Positions 27,701 to 40,100 of a stretch of 60,000 nt of DNA are shown here, one piece after another (position 1 is the stretch's first letter; each line of letters opens with the position of its first letter). The DNA comes from Nematostella vectensis (taxonomy: Eukaryota; Cnidaria; Anthozoa; Actiniaria; Edwardsiidae): positions 15,689,453 to 15,749,452 of the forward strand of contig NC_064044.1 of the NCBI RefSeq assembly GCF_932526225.1. Reading direction: 5' to 3'. The position numbers and the translations under genes are program-made. The notes beneath the pieces are model-generated. The model had not been told where the DNA came from, made no database searches, and saw nothing but the letters and a program-made list of their open reading frames with translations.

Positions 27701-28114
27701 CAGTGATGGCCTTTTGCACGACACTCTTCTCCACGCCGTTGTCATACACATAGGAGAGTGCCGCGACGGTGGGCCCCCAAATGATGCAGAACAGATCTTG
27801 ATCGAAGCTTGAGCCGACAGCGCTCACGTACTTCCCTTCAGGAGTGAGGCTTCGCTTTAAGAGAACCTAAAATGAAATGAGATGTTCAAAGTTGGCTGTA
27901 ATTGATGATCATGACGATGATCACAACGACGATGATGATGATGGTGATGATGACGGTGGTGATGATGGTGGTGATGACGGTGGTGGTGGCGATGGTGGTG
28001 AATGAGTGATGGTGATGGCGATGATGATGATGATGGTGATGCCAATGATGATGGTGATGATGAAGAAGATGATGATGATAGTAATGATGATGATGGATGG
28101 CGATGACGATAGTA

Positions 28115-28152
<38 letters not shown>

Positions 28153-31100
28153 AGTAATGATGATGATGATGATGATGATAGTGTAATCACAGGGCATCAC
28201 CTTCCATTCATAGGTATCTCGTATTCTCCCCGTCCGCTCGGCCGGCATAACTATTTCCTCATTCCTAGAACAAAGCGGGCACAGTTTGACATCCATATCA
28301 AATAGAATCGCATCTCTGAATGGCATCTGGGCATGTCTATCGCAGAATACCAAAAAAATAGCCCATGAGCCTTTTTTGCTTTAAAAGGATTGGAATATAT
28401 TTTTTATAGTCTGTCTCAGATTAGATTCGGGGCTACTTTTGCAAAGCATTCAGAATGAAATATTTCCTAGCCTCGAAGTCTTAGCTAGAGAGACTACTAT
28501 GATGCAAATTAAGGATTTCGAGCATCAATATTCGGTACTGTCGGGTAACAATGATCTATTTTCCCTGGTACCTCCCTAATCTAGCATCAATCGCAAGAGA
28601 TGAGATGATTGAGATGTGCGCAGCGAAAAGGGATGTAGAAGCAGCTTACTTGATGCAGGTGAAGATTTCTTCCAGCATGGTAGCGGGGAAGTCATTTCCG
28701 CCGTTTATCTTGCGTAGATTGCGTTTGAAATCCTAGAGCAGGGACCAGCAAATACGTGAGACTCATATTAGGGGTGTTTCTTGTCCTAATCAGCGGTTTT
28801 TGACGTGTGATGAAAAGGGATGGGGTTGCCCATCTGTATTTCTGGCAGATAAAATTCACGAGTGCCACTTTGATAACGATTTTCCAGTGTGTACAAGCCT
28901 GTTGAGGAACGTTCCCGACTGTCACGCATTTGGCCACTGCGCTTTTCCATTAATTCTCGTTTTGTTAATAAGCCTTTTTGTGTGTATGTGTTTGTCTGTT
29001 CGTACCGTATTTTTGAATAATTTCTACTTTCTAAACTGATCCGCCAAGATTAGTTTCAGACTACTTGCGGACCGATTAAACTAATGTGTCAAATGGATGC
29101 TTTGAGTGGCTCGGTATTGTGCGGGGTTGTAAAATTGCGCCGTGATTAGCATTCTGTGGTCTCACGCTAAGATGTACCTCTAACACCATGGGCTTCTGCT
29201 GCTTTATGTTGGCGTTGTGCTGGTCGACGTTCAACATGATGACGGCATAGGCCAGGGTGAATACCGCGTCCTTGTTGGCGTACACCTCGGGGTTACACTC
29301 CTACAAGAACAACACCGTGGTAAGGGGTGAGGAAAACATGATAACACTAGGGGAACAATGCGATGGGTTGAGAGAAACACGTGGGGATTACACTCCTACA
29401 AGAACAACACCATGGCAAGGGGTGAGGAAAACATGGTAACACTAGGGGAACAATGCGATGGGTTGAGAGAAACACGTGGGGATTACACTCCTACAAGAAC
29501 AACACCGTGGCAAGGGGTGAGGAAAACATGGTAACACTAGGGGAACAATGCGATGGGTTGAGAGAAACACGTGGGGATTACACTCCTACAAGAACAACAC
29601 CGTGGCAAGGGGTGAGGAAAACATGGTAACACTAGGGGAACAATGCGATGGGTTGAGAGAAACACGTGGGGATTACACTCCTACAAGAACAACACCGTGG
29701 CAAGGGGTGAGGAAAACATGGTAACACTAGGGGAACAATACGATGGGTTGAGAGAAACACGTGGGGATTACACTCCTACAAGAACAACACCGTGGCAAGG
29801 GGTAAGGAAAACATGATAACACTAGGGGAACGATACGATGGGTTGAGAGAAACACGTGGGGATTACACTCCTACAAGAACAACACCGTGGCAAGGGGTGA
29901 GGAAAACATGGTAACACTAGGGGAACAATGCGATGGGTTGAGAGAAACACGTGGGGATTACACTCCTACAAGAACAACACCGTGGCAAGGGGTAAGGAAA
30001 ACATGATAACACTAGGGGAACGATACGATGGTATGAGAGAAACACGTGGGGATTACACTCCTACAAGAACAACACCGTGGCAAGGGGTGAGGAAAACATG
30101 GTAACACTAGGGGAACGATACGATGGGTTGAGAGAAACACGTGGGGATTACACTCCTCCAAGAATAACACCGTGGCAAGGGGTGAGGAAAACATGGTAAC
30201 ACTAGGGGAACGATACGATGGGTTGAGAGAAACACGTGGGGATTACACTCCTACAAGAACAACACCGTGGCAAGGGGTGAGGAAAACATGGTAACACTAG
30301 GGGAACGATACGATGGGTTGAGAGAAACACGTGGGGATTACACTCCTACAAGAACAACACCGTGGCAAGGGGTGAGGAAAACATGGTAACACTAGGGGAA
30401 CGATACGATGGGTTGAGAGAAACACGTGGGGATTACACTCCTACAAGAATAAGCCGGTAGTAGGTGATGTTTGAATTGCAATCTGCCTTTATGGGGTGAG
30501 GAAAACATGGTAACACTAGGGGAACGATATGATGGGTTGAGAGAAACACGTGGGGATTACACTCCTACAAGAATAAGCCGGTAGTAGGTGATGTTTGAAT
30601 TGCAATCTGCCTTTATGGATTTAGATTTACCCAACAAATAAACTTGCCGTTACATAAGGTGTACTTACTTAAAACGGCATGTTCTTCCACAGAAGACCTC
30701 AGAGGAGAAACTACGTGTTTTAATATGTAAGAAGGCCACGGCATGTACTTACAAAGAAGACCTCAGAGAAAAATTCCATAATGTGCTCGATCACAGGACT
30801 CTCTCCGGGAAGACGAAACGACTCAAGAAACTGCCGTAAGCCCTCGTCCACCCGTAGATCATGAAACTCAAACGACCTAGAACCGGAATGTGAAATCATA
30901 AGGCCTCGGCTACACAGAGACGGGAATGTGAAATCATAAGGCCTCGGCTACACAGAGACGGGAATGTGAAATCATAAGGCCTCGGCTACACTGAGACGGG
31001 AATGAGAAAACATAATGCCTCGGCTACACAGAGACAGGAATGTGAAATCATAAGGCCTCGGCTACACAGAGACGGGAATGTGAAATCATAAGGCCTCGGC

Positions 31101-34100
31101 TACACAGAGACGGGAATGTGAAATCATAAGGCCTCGGCTACACAGAGACGGGAATGTGAAATCATAAGGCCTCGGCTACACAGAGACGGGAATGTGAAAT
31201 CATAAGGCCTCGGCTACACAGAGACGGGAATGTGAAATCATAAGGCCTCGGCTACACAGAGACGGGAATGTGAATAGTCAGGGTTCGTAGAAATGCGTAG
31301 TGCGTTGTTCAGGAAGCTCAAATCAAGTTCGAATTACCAGGGTGATGTGTAAATACACGATTGTTCAGAATTTGTATCGCCTTGCTAGTCACCTGACGAA
31401 CGCATCCAGGACCTTAGAGTTGTCCTTCTTGCCAATATACTCGCCAATCGTCTTTTTGTCGAGTCGTGGGTTCTCGCGCAGCAGGCGTGCCATCTCTTCC
31501 GGGTCAAGCGGGGTATGAAGCAGGCCGTGCTCTTGGAGGAATTCGATGCCTTTTTTCGGCTTGTTGTTGAAGTGCTCCGAGCCGGCTTGTAACAGCTGTG
31601 AATCATAATAGATATTTAAAAAACAGGCACGCAAGAGGCATACACGTAGCTACAAAAAATATCACTGTAAATGCTCGTTTTAGCGCAGAGTTTCAGGTAA
31701 TTGCTCCTTGGCAATGATCTGGAATATTTAAAGGGAGATAAATATCATGGAGAATAAAAAGATGTACACAAAACAGGGCGGAGATACTTGAAATCACTGT
31801 CAAGTCTGCACTGTCAAGATGACGTCTTGGATGATGCGACAAAGCGAACAATCATGTTTAATAAATTGAAGGGTGAAACTATGAAATTAAAACGAAAAGC
31901 TTGCGAGGGAGCTTGTGCATCCGCCACTGTACAAGAATCAAGAATATTTGTAGGGAAAACAAAGATGGCGGTGTCAACAAGGCATCGTGACCTTGGCTTG
32001 TAGGAGAAACACAGATGGCAAGATGGGTTTGGGTAAAGTTATATTAAAAGGAATGTAACTGCTAACACAATCTATGATCCTATTTCGACCACGTGACTGC
32101 ATGGGGAGGAGTCACCGCCCTCTCCCTTTTAGCTAAGGCCCTGAATGGCGCGGTGCACCGTACCTTTTTCCGCTGCTTGAGCATAGCTAGCGTCTCGGGC
32201 GTGGGAAGACAGGAAGAGAAGAGCCGTCCAACTGAGAGACTGTGAAAGCGCTCGCCTGCCAGGTCTACACACTTCTCATCACGATGATCCAGGCTCTTTT
32301 CCTCTGCTGGATTAAACACAAATAGGCGAATAAGAAATCACGCCAAAATAAACACCGAAATATCTGCGGCAGTCACCCCAGAGAAAGACAAACAATACAA
32401 TCTTTCAATGAAAATACGCCTTTCTGGCTGATCCGTTAGCACTGAATAACTTGCTTTTCGTTTGCTTCAATTCTGCCGTTCGCGATGTGCTTTGTAAGTA
32501 CCTGTCTCTTGTGGGGTCTCATCACTTTCCTCACCCTTCACTCCCACAGTCATCCTTTGCGCCATGGCATAACCTGACGTAGGGGGGGAGGGTGGGTGTG
32601 TTGGCGTCTCACAGTGCTCGTCAGTACCAGAGTCATCGTCACCTAGCCCGGGGGAATAATAAACAATGAATTCAACATCAACGAGCTATCAAAACAGCAG
32701 ACATGGACCATGGGCTCAAGTGAGCAAATTTACAATTTTCTCATCTTTAAAATTATCCCAATTTCATCTTTGACCTTTAGAGAACCCCCGAAGTCCTTTA
32801 ACCCACCACATGCCCTGCTATTCATTTCCAATTCAATGTCCTGAATGCATAGTCACCCGTGCATGCTAGCAAATTCCCGCTTATCTTGGTCGCCAGATGA
32901 TGCTTGACACTAATAATCAATTATTAGCACTTTGGCTGGACTAACTAGTTAGTGATTGGTGATGGATAAGGGTTAACTGGCGCTCCCTTTCCTAGAGACA
33001 AGCGAGCATGTACGGGTCGCTACTCAGACATGGCATGTCAATATCGGGTTTTATGGGGGCTCAAAGCATTTGGGGGATCCTCAAATGGTGGAGAGTAAAT
33101 TGGGATAATGAGAAAAAAATATGTATATTCGCCCATTGAGTAGATACTAATAGTTGAAATATATATACATATATATCTCAAAATGAGATTTTTACGTACC
33201 TGTCTTTTCCTTCGTCTTTTTTTTCTTCTCCTTCTCCACGGGCATGCTGTCTTCTAGTGCTTTCTCTACGGAGCTGACAAGAGCTGCATGGCAGTGTCCC
33301 TCTACACTCTGAACCACCCCCAACAATGCGTCCAGCGCAAGGAGATGTACGCTGAACAAGCTACCAGCAGGGAAGGCATTCTGCAAAACACAACAAGCTA
33401 CAGCACCCACAAATTGTTAACCTACAATGGCTGGGATAGCCAGGGATTGTGGTGTGAGGGTATCCACAGGACACTGTGAGGCTAGCACTACCAGAGGAAG
33501 GGGACGAGAGGCTGGCTTAGCAATGGGGAAGGGGGTGAGGGGCTGGCTTAGTCAGGGGGAAGGGGGTGAGGGGCTGGCTTAGCCAGGGGGAAGGGGGTGA
33601 GGGGCTGGCTTAGCCAGGGGGAAGGGGGTGAGGGGCTGGCTTAGCCAGGGGGAAGGGGGTGAGGGGCTGGCTTAGCCAGGGGGAAGGGGACGAGAGGCTG
33701 GCTTAGCCAGGGGGAAGGGGACGAGAGGCTGGCTTAGCCAGGGGGAAGGGGACGAGAGGCTGGCTTAGCCAGGGGGAAGGTGGTGAGGGGCTGGCTTAGC
33801 CAGGGGGAAGGGGATGAGGGGCTGGCTTAGCCAGGGGGAAGGGGATGAGGGGCTGGCTTAGCCAGGGGGAAGGGGGTCAGGGGCTGGCTTAGCCAGGGGG
33901 AAGGGGGTCAGGGGCTGGCTTAGCCAGGGGGAAGGGGGTCAGGGGCTGGCTTAGCCAGGGGGAAGGGGGTCAGGGGCTGGCTTAGCCAGGGGGAAGGGGG
34001 TCAGGGGCTGGCTTAGCCAGGGGGAAGGGGGTCAGGGGCTGGCTTAGCCAGGGGGAAGGGGGTGAGGGGCTGGCTTAGCCAGGGGGAAGGGGGTGAGGGG

Positions 34101-37100
34101 CTGGCTTAGCCAGGGGGAAGGGGACCAGGGGCTGGCTTAGCCAGGGGGAAGGGGACGAGAGGCTGGCTTAGCCAGGGGGAAGGGGGTGAGGGGCTGGCTT
34201 AGCCAGGGGGAAGGGGGTGAGGGGCTGGCTTAGCCAGGGGGAAGGGGGTGAGGGGCTGGCTTAGCCAGGGGGAAGGGGATGAGGGGCTGGCTTAGCCAAG
34301 GGGAAGGGGGTGAGGGGCTGGCTTAGCCAGGGGAAAGGGGGTGAGGGGCTGGCTTAGCCAGGGAGAAGGGGGTGAGGGGCTGGCTTAGCCAGGGGGAAGG
34401 GGGTGAGGGGCTGGCTTAGCCAGGGGGAAGGGGGTGAGGGGCTGGCTTAGCCAGGGGGAAGGGGGTGAGGGGCTGGCTTAGCCAGGGGGAAGGGGGTAAG
34501 GGGCTGGCTTAGCCAGGGGGAAGGGGGTGAGGGGCTGGCTTAGCCAGGGGAAAGGGGGTGAGGGGCTGGCTTAGCCAGGGGGAAGGGGGTGAGGGGCTGG
34601 CTTAGCCAGGGGGAAGGGGACGAGAGGCTGGCTTAGCCAGGGGGAAGAGGGTGAGGGGCTGGCTTAGCCAGGGGGAAGGGGGTGAGGGACTGGCTTAGCC
34701 AGGGGGAAGGGGATGAGGGGCTGGCTTAGCCAGGGGGAAGGGGGTGAGGGGCTGGCTTAGCCAGGGGGAAGGGGGTGAGGGACTGGCTTAGCCAGGGGGA
34801 AGGGGATGAGGGGCTGGCTTAGCCAGGGGGAAGGGGGTGAGGGGCTGGCTTAGCCAGGGGGAAGGGGATGAGGGGCTGGCTTAGCCAGGGGGAAAGGGGT
34901 GAGGGGCTGGCTTAGCCAGGGGGAAGGGGGTGTGTCCAATGGTAGCATTAGGGGTGTGGGAGAAGCAAAGCCAGGAGAAGGGGTGGGGCATAGCAATATA
35001 GATATCAATTACAAAGTTGTGTCCGCCCATAAATAAGCATTGAAACATTGCTTCTGAAAGGTGAGATCATTGTGAGTACCTTGGATAGGAGCTTGCAGAG
35101 TTCCTCAAACACATTTGCAGAGTAGAGATCACAGTCATAATTCAGATACAGCTCTGTGACAAGATTAGGCACCCGGAACAACTGAAGTAAAAACATCATG
35201 TTACTCGGGGTCATTGCCATATAGTAGAGTACACAAGGAGTGGTGTTGAGTATCTGTTATTGTGTTTAAGCTAGGCTAGGGTACACAAGGAGTGGTGTTG
35301 AGTATCTGTTATTGTGTTTAAGCTAGGCGAGGGTACACAAGGAGTGATGTTGAGTATCTGTTATTGTGTTTAAGCTAGGCTAGGGTACACAAGGAGTGGT
35401 GTTGAGTATCTGTTATTGTGTTTAAGCTAGGCTAGGGTACACAAGGCTTACCTGGTTGATGGCATCCAAGACAAGTTCACGCTTCTCATAATGAACACCC
35501 TGCATATCCATTGTTAGGATTTCCATCAACTTCTTAAAAAACATCTGAAAAATGTTAACAGGTAATTTCACGTCTACTGTACCTCTATCTCTAGTGAGCC
35601 CCTGGTGTCTAATTTGTTATCTTTTTTACCTAAAGAGGAGGGCACAATTCCACAGGATCTCCCTATTGACCATGGACACTTTATTGCAAAGTTTCCCAAA
35701 CTATATAGGTAAAGTTCGCTGCCTATGGAGCTCTGCTGTTAATAATATGTTGTGTTGTTATATGCCCAAATTTCAATGTTATTTTGCAGACAACTTCGTC
35801 ATTACACTCTCATGAATGCAGTATCATTATTGTGTACCTCAAACTGGAGCTTGAGATGAACTCGTAACGCCTCAAACAGCAAGAAGCAGACTCTCAGTGC
35901 CATGGCGAACAGACCAAGGAAGTCACACTGGATAAGCTGAGGGAAGATCATGCAAAACGTCTTTAGTATGACAACAAGAAAATACAAGTAACTTGGAATA
36001 TATGGCATTATATAACTAACCCAATGGGGTAACTAGAAAAACTACAGACAAGCTGTACAGCATCTAGGTGGTCAGAATAGTTTTCTCTGTTGGTTGCAGA
36101 ACCATAAACTGCACTTTGCATATATAATTACAATTCCATACTACACTATAAATACATACATACTCCCTTCCCATTCAACAACAGTCTGTTGTGCGAAAGA
36201 AGGTCAACTTTTAAGAACTGTCTCCAATAACTGGGTCTTACTACGTAAAAGATCAACTTTTAAGAACTGTCTCCAATAACTTGCTATGAAAAAGATCAAG
36301 TCCATATAACCTTTCAGAGTTGATAGACATTGTCAATTCTTTATATTTTCATCTTCCAAATGGTATGTGGTTCGTATGGACCCTATAAAACACGCGTTCG
36401 AGCAAATAACTCAAATCTGTAATTTTGAGGTATTTTGGTCAACCTTCAGAAAAAAGGCCGTGAACTGAAAGGCCGGGCTCTAGTCATTTGTGACGTAGAT
36501 CGAGATGTCAACCAAATTACAGGAGATAACATATGCACGCGCTAAACCGGTTCCTGTCTTCATGTGTTCTTAGTTATTGCTGTAGAACGTTGTGTGGTTA
36601 CAACTTTTACCGTCATCTTTATATCTCAACCTGGTAGTCAAATGATTATTTAACTCCAGGGAACAAATCTGCAAAATTCAGCAGATATTATCTAGTCTTT
36701 GAAGTGTTTTTTGCATTTTTGCGCGTGCTGCATTTGCAATCAAGAATGGGGACATTCTCATGAGCGCGCTCTGTTTTTGAAACCTACAACAAAACGATAT
36801 TTTTTTTTATTTGCATACAATTCTCAACTTTAAATTATTCTTTGCTTTATTGTGGGTAGCATTGCAATAGAAAGCACTTTGCCAATATTTTGTGGTATTG
36901 CTGTCTCTGAATTTTAACGGATTTAAGGAAAATACGTTGTTTCAGATTTTCCAGCCAAAACTTGGAATTATTCACTCGATTCAATCTCCTTTCGCGCGGC
37001 CAGGAAAATTTTCAAAGATCTGTAGAAAATTCAAATTTCAATTAAATTAAATTCCCTTTTCAGAATTTGAAAGTTTTTCTATGCTTTGTTTTGGCTAGAT

Positions 37101-40100
37101 TGATATAAGGGAAAGGTTTTAAGAACTTTAAGAACTGTCTCCAATAACTGGGTCTTGCTATGAAAAGGTTAAACTTTTGAGGACTGTCTCTAATAACTGG
37201 GTCTTGCTATGAAAAATATCAACTTTTAAGAACTGTCTCCAATAACTGGGTCTTGCTATGAAAAAAATAAACTTTTAAGAACTTTCTCAAATAACTGGGT
37301 CTTGTATGAGAAGGATCAACTTTTAAGAACTGTCTCCATTAACTGGGTGTTCTTATTAATCAAGTTTCCCTGGGGGAAGTAGCCTGCGTATCCCCTTCCC
37401 TTGAGCCGCTACGCAGGCTATGGGGCAAGGTTCTATCATATTTACCAAGAACAGGTTCTTGCACAGCTCGTCCTTGACCAGGTTAATGAGGGAGGTGAAC
37501 GTGCCAAGGTGGTGTGCTCCTGACTCCAGTGCAACTGTAAGCAGGGATAGGCCCATATGGATCATCGCCTCTGAGTTGTGCCTGGTAGGCAAAACAAAGT
37601 TTGTTTCTTAAAATATTAAAATGCGTAACTGGGAGTCATATGTGCCATAAAGTACAGGAACGAACCTTTCTGATACTCGTGAAAATACTGAAAGCTAATT
37701 GGTTAAAACTTGTTATCAACACATGATATCAGCACCAGTGGCAATGGCAATATCATTTGATCATTTTGATATCACCTACACAGTTTCACACTCTACCTAT
37801 ATTATATAAAGGATAAAATACTTGTTGCATGAGGGTATCACCCAGTTTAAACTCTTGCCCATAGTACATGTTCTTCCATTACCTGTCCTGAGGATTAATC
37901 AAAGAAATGAGGAACCTGAAGAGTTCCCGGATACATGGCAAGCCATATGGTACAAGGGGGCCAGTGCCTGTAGAAACACACAAGAGACAAGAGAGGTGAT
38001 GACATGAAAAATATGTTTCAAATTACATAGCTCATTTCACACAAAATAAGGCAAATTTCTTTGAGTAATAATAAACAACATATCAAATGCAATTTTGTGA
38101 GATTGATGCGACTTTTTGTAGTATCATTTAAATTAGTAAGCCAAAATCTTGGAGGTGTGCATTCCGGTATAAGCATTTTAAATATGGCAAAATCAGTCTG
38201 GTACTGTAGCAAGAAACCAACGGCCATTGTAAGAATGTAGCTTATTTATTATATTTCTGAAGTGCACATGTACATACAAGGTTTTTCCGTCATGTACAGA
38301 ACCCTTGGATAAACACAGAGTGTTGGCAATTTAATGTACACAATGTGTTGGCAATTTAATGCAAACAGGAGGCTGGAAATTAAATGAAAACAGGGTGTTT
38401 GCAAAATTGAGATTGCATTAAAAATCAACTGGTGTAAATTGGATGGACCTGTGCTACTTCATGGGCTTCATGTTTTAAGAAAAATGACAGCTTAGAGGAG
38501 TGTACATTTTAAACTTTGCTGAAGAACAGATAAGAATGTTGGGGCTTATTGGAGAGGGGGCTTAAAGGCCGCCCAATAGACCTTTAACAGTACATACATT
38601 TAAGGTTTTTTTGGAAATTTTAAACTACCTTCCTTGGCAGGCTGTTGGGGTGTGAACCGCACCCCTCTTGGATTGACATAATCGTCAGGGGCTGCAGTCC
38701 CCTCAGCTTGCACCTCTTCCACATTGTCATCTCCCTCATCCAAAGATGCGAGGTCTGTAGACACATCCTCCTCCATGTGGTCGGTAATGACGGTGCTAGC
38801 ATTGCTCTCTTCCTCATCCTACAAAATACAAACGACAGTTTCACTGGTGCATATTAAAGGTAAATAAGAAGATAAATTAAATTATGAGATTAATCATTTC
38901 ATGCATTCACTAAAAATGTGCCGATACCCTGTTATACCTACCTACATACCTACAGTTAACCTGTTCCACCTACCTATACGCATACCTACACTACACCTAC
39001 GACAAACCAATTCACCTACGGTACTAATACACCTAGCTATGAACTACACCTACAACCTACCTTGTCATCAACAACATCAGCTCTGCCATCACGATCCTCC
39101 TCAGAAATAGCCATTCCTTCAACAGTGATTGAACCCCCATCCTGCATAATCTGTGATGCTACAGATGGACCTCCCTGATCATTAGCAGCATCAGCATCTG
39201 AGAGAGTCCCTCTCTCAGGTTTAGTGTCATCTGTAGCAGTACTGCTACGTCTGCTGCTTGTTTCCTCAGGCTCGGTTGTTGACTCCCCCTGAGTTTGTTC
39301 ACTTTGTGACTCTGTTGGCTGACCAATAGGGGTGTGTTCAGGGGGGTCTTGGCTCTCTTGTGCTGTCTGGCTGGGTGACTCAAGATGGGAACGTTTGGGC
39401 TTTGGGGAGAAATGCTTTTTTCTCTTCCCTGAAGCGATTGCACCTGCCCTTTTGAAGACCTAAGAATCCAAATACAAAAAGATTGGAGTGAGATTATAAA
39501 TGTGAGCAGTACATAAGCTTTCCTTTTGAAGACCTAAGAATCCAAATACAAAAAGATAGGGATGAGATTAAAAATGTGAGCAGTACATAAGCTTTCCTTT
39601 TGAAGACCTAAGAATCCAAATACAAAAAGATTGAAATGAGATTATAAATGTGAGCAGTACATAAGCTTTCCTTTTGAAGACCTAAGAATCCAAATACAAA
39701 AACGAGATTGGATTGGAGATGTGTGTAGAACAAGCCATTATTTGGTGATTGTGATATAGCAAGAACAGCTTTATCTACAGCAAAATCTTTTTTAGATGAG
39801 GTCATTTGGGTTTATTAGTTTTTCAAGGGTTTTGTATGACAGAAGCCAGAATGTTTTAGCCACTGGAAATCATCAGCAAGAGTTCTCTATTGGAAACTGC
39901 AGTCAGAGTGGGACACAAAGTTTGGTGTTCACAGTGATGTTTGTTTAACATGGACACACTGTACAGTATAAATAACCCACAGTACCTGTACAGGTATGTA
40001 AGCAATATCTTACCTTTCTGATGTTTGTCATTTGACCAGGCTTGAAATCATCCTTAAACTGTGGCAGCCTGCATGAAAATACATGAAAATTTAATGACAT

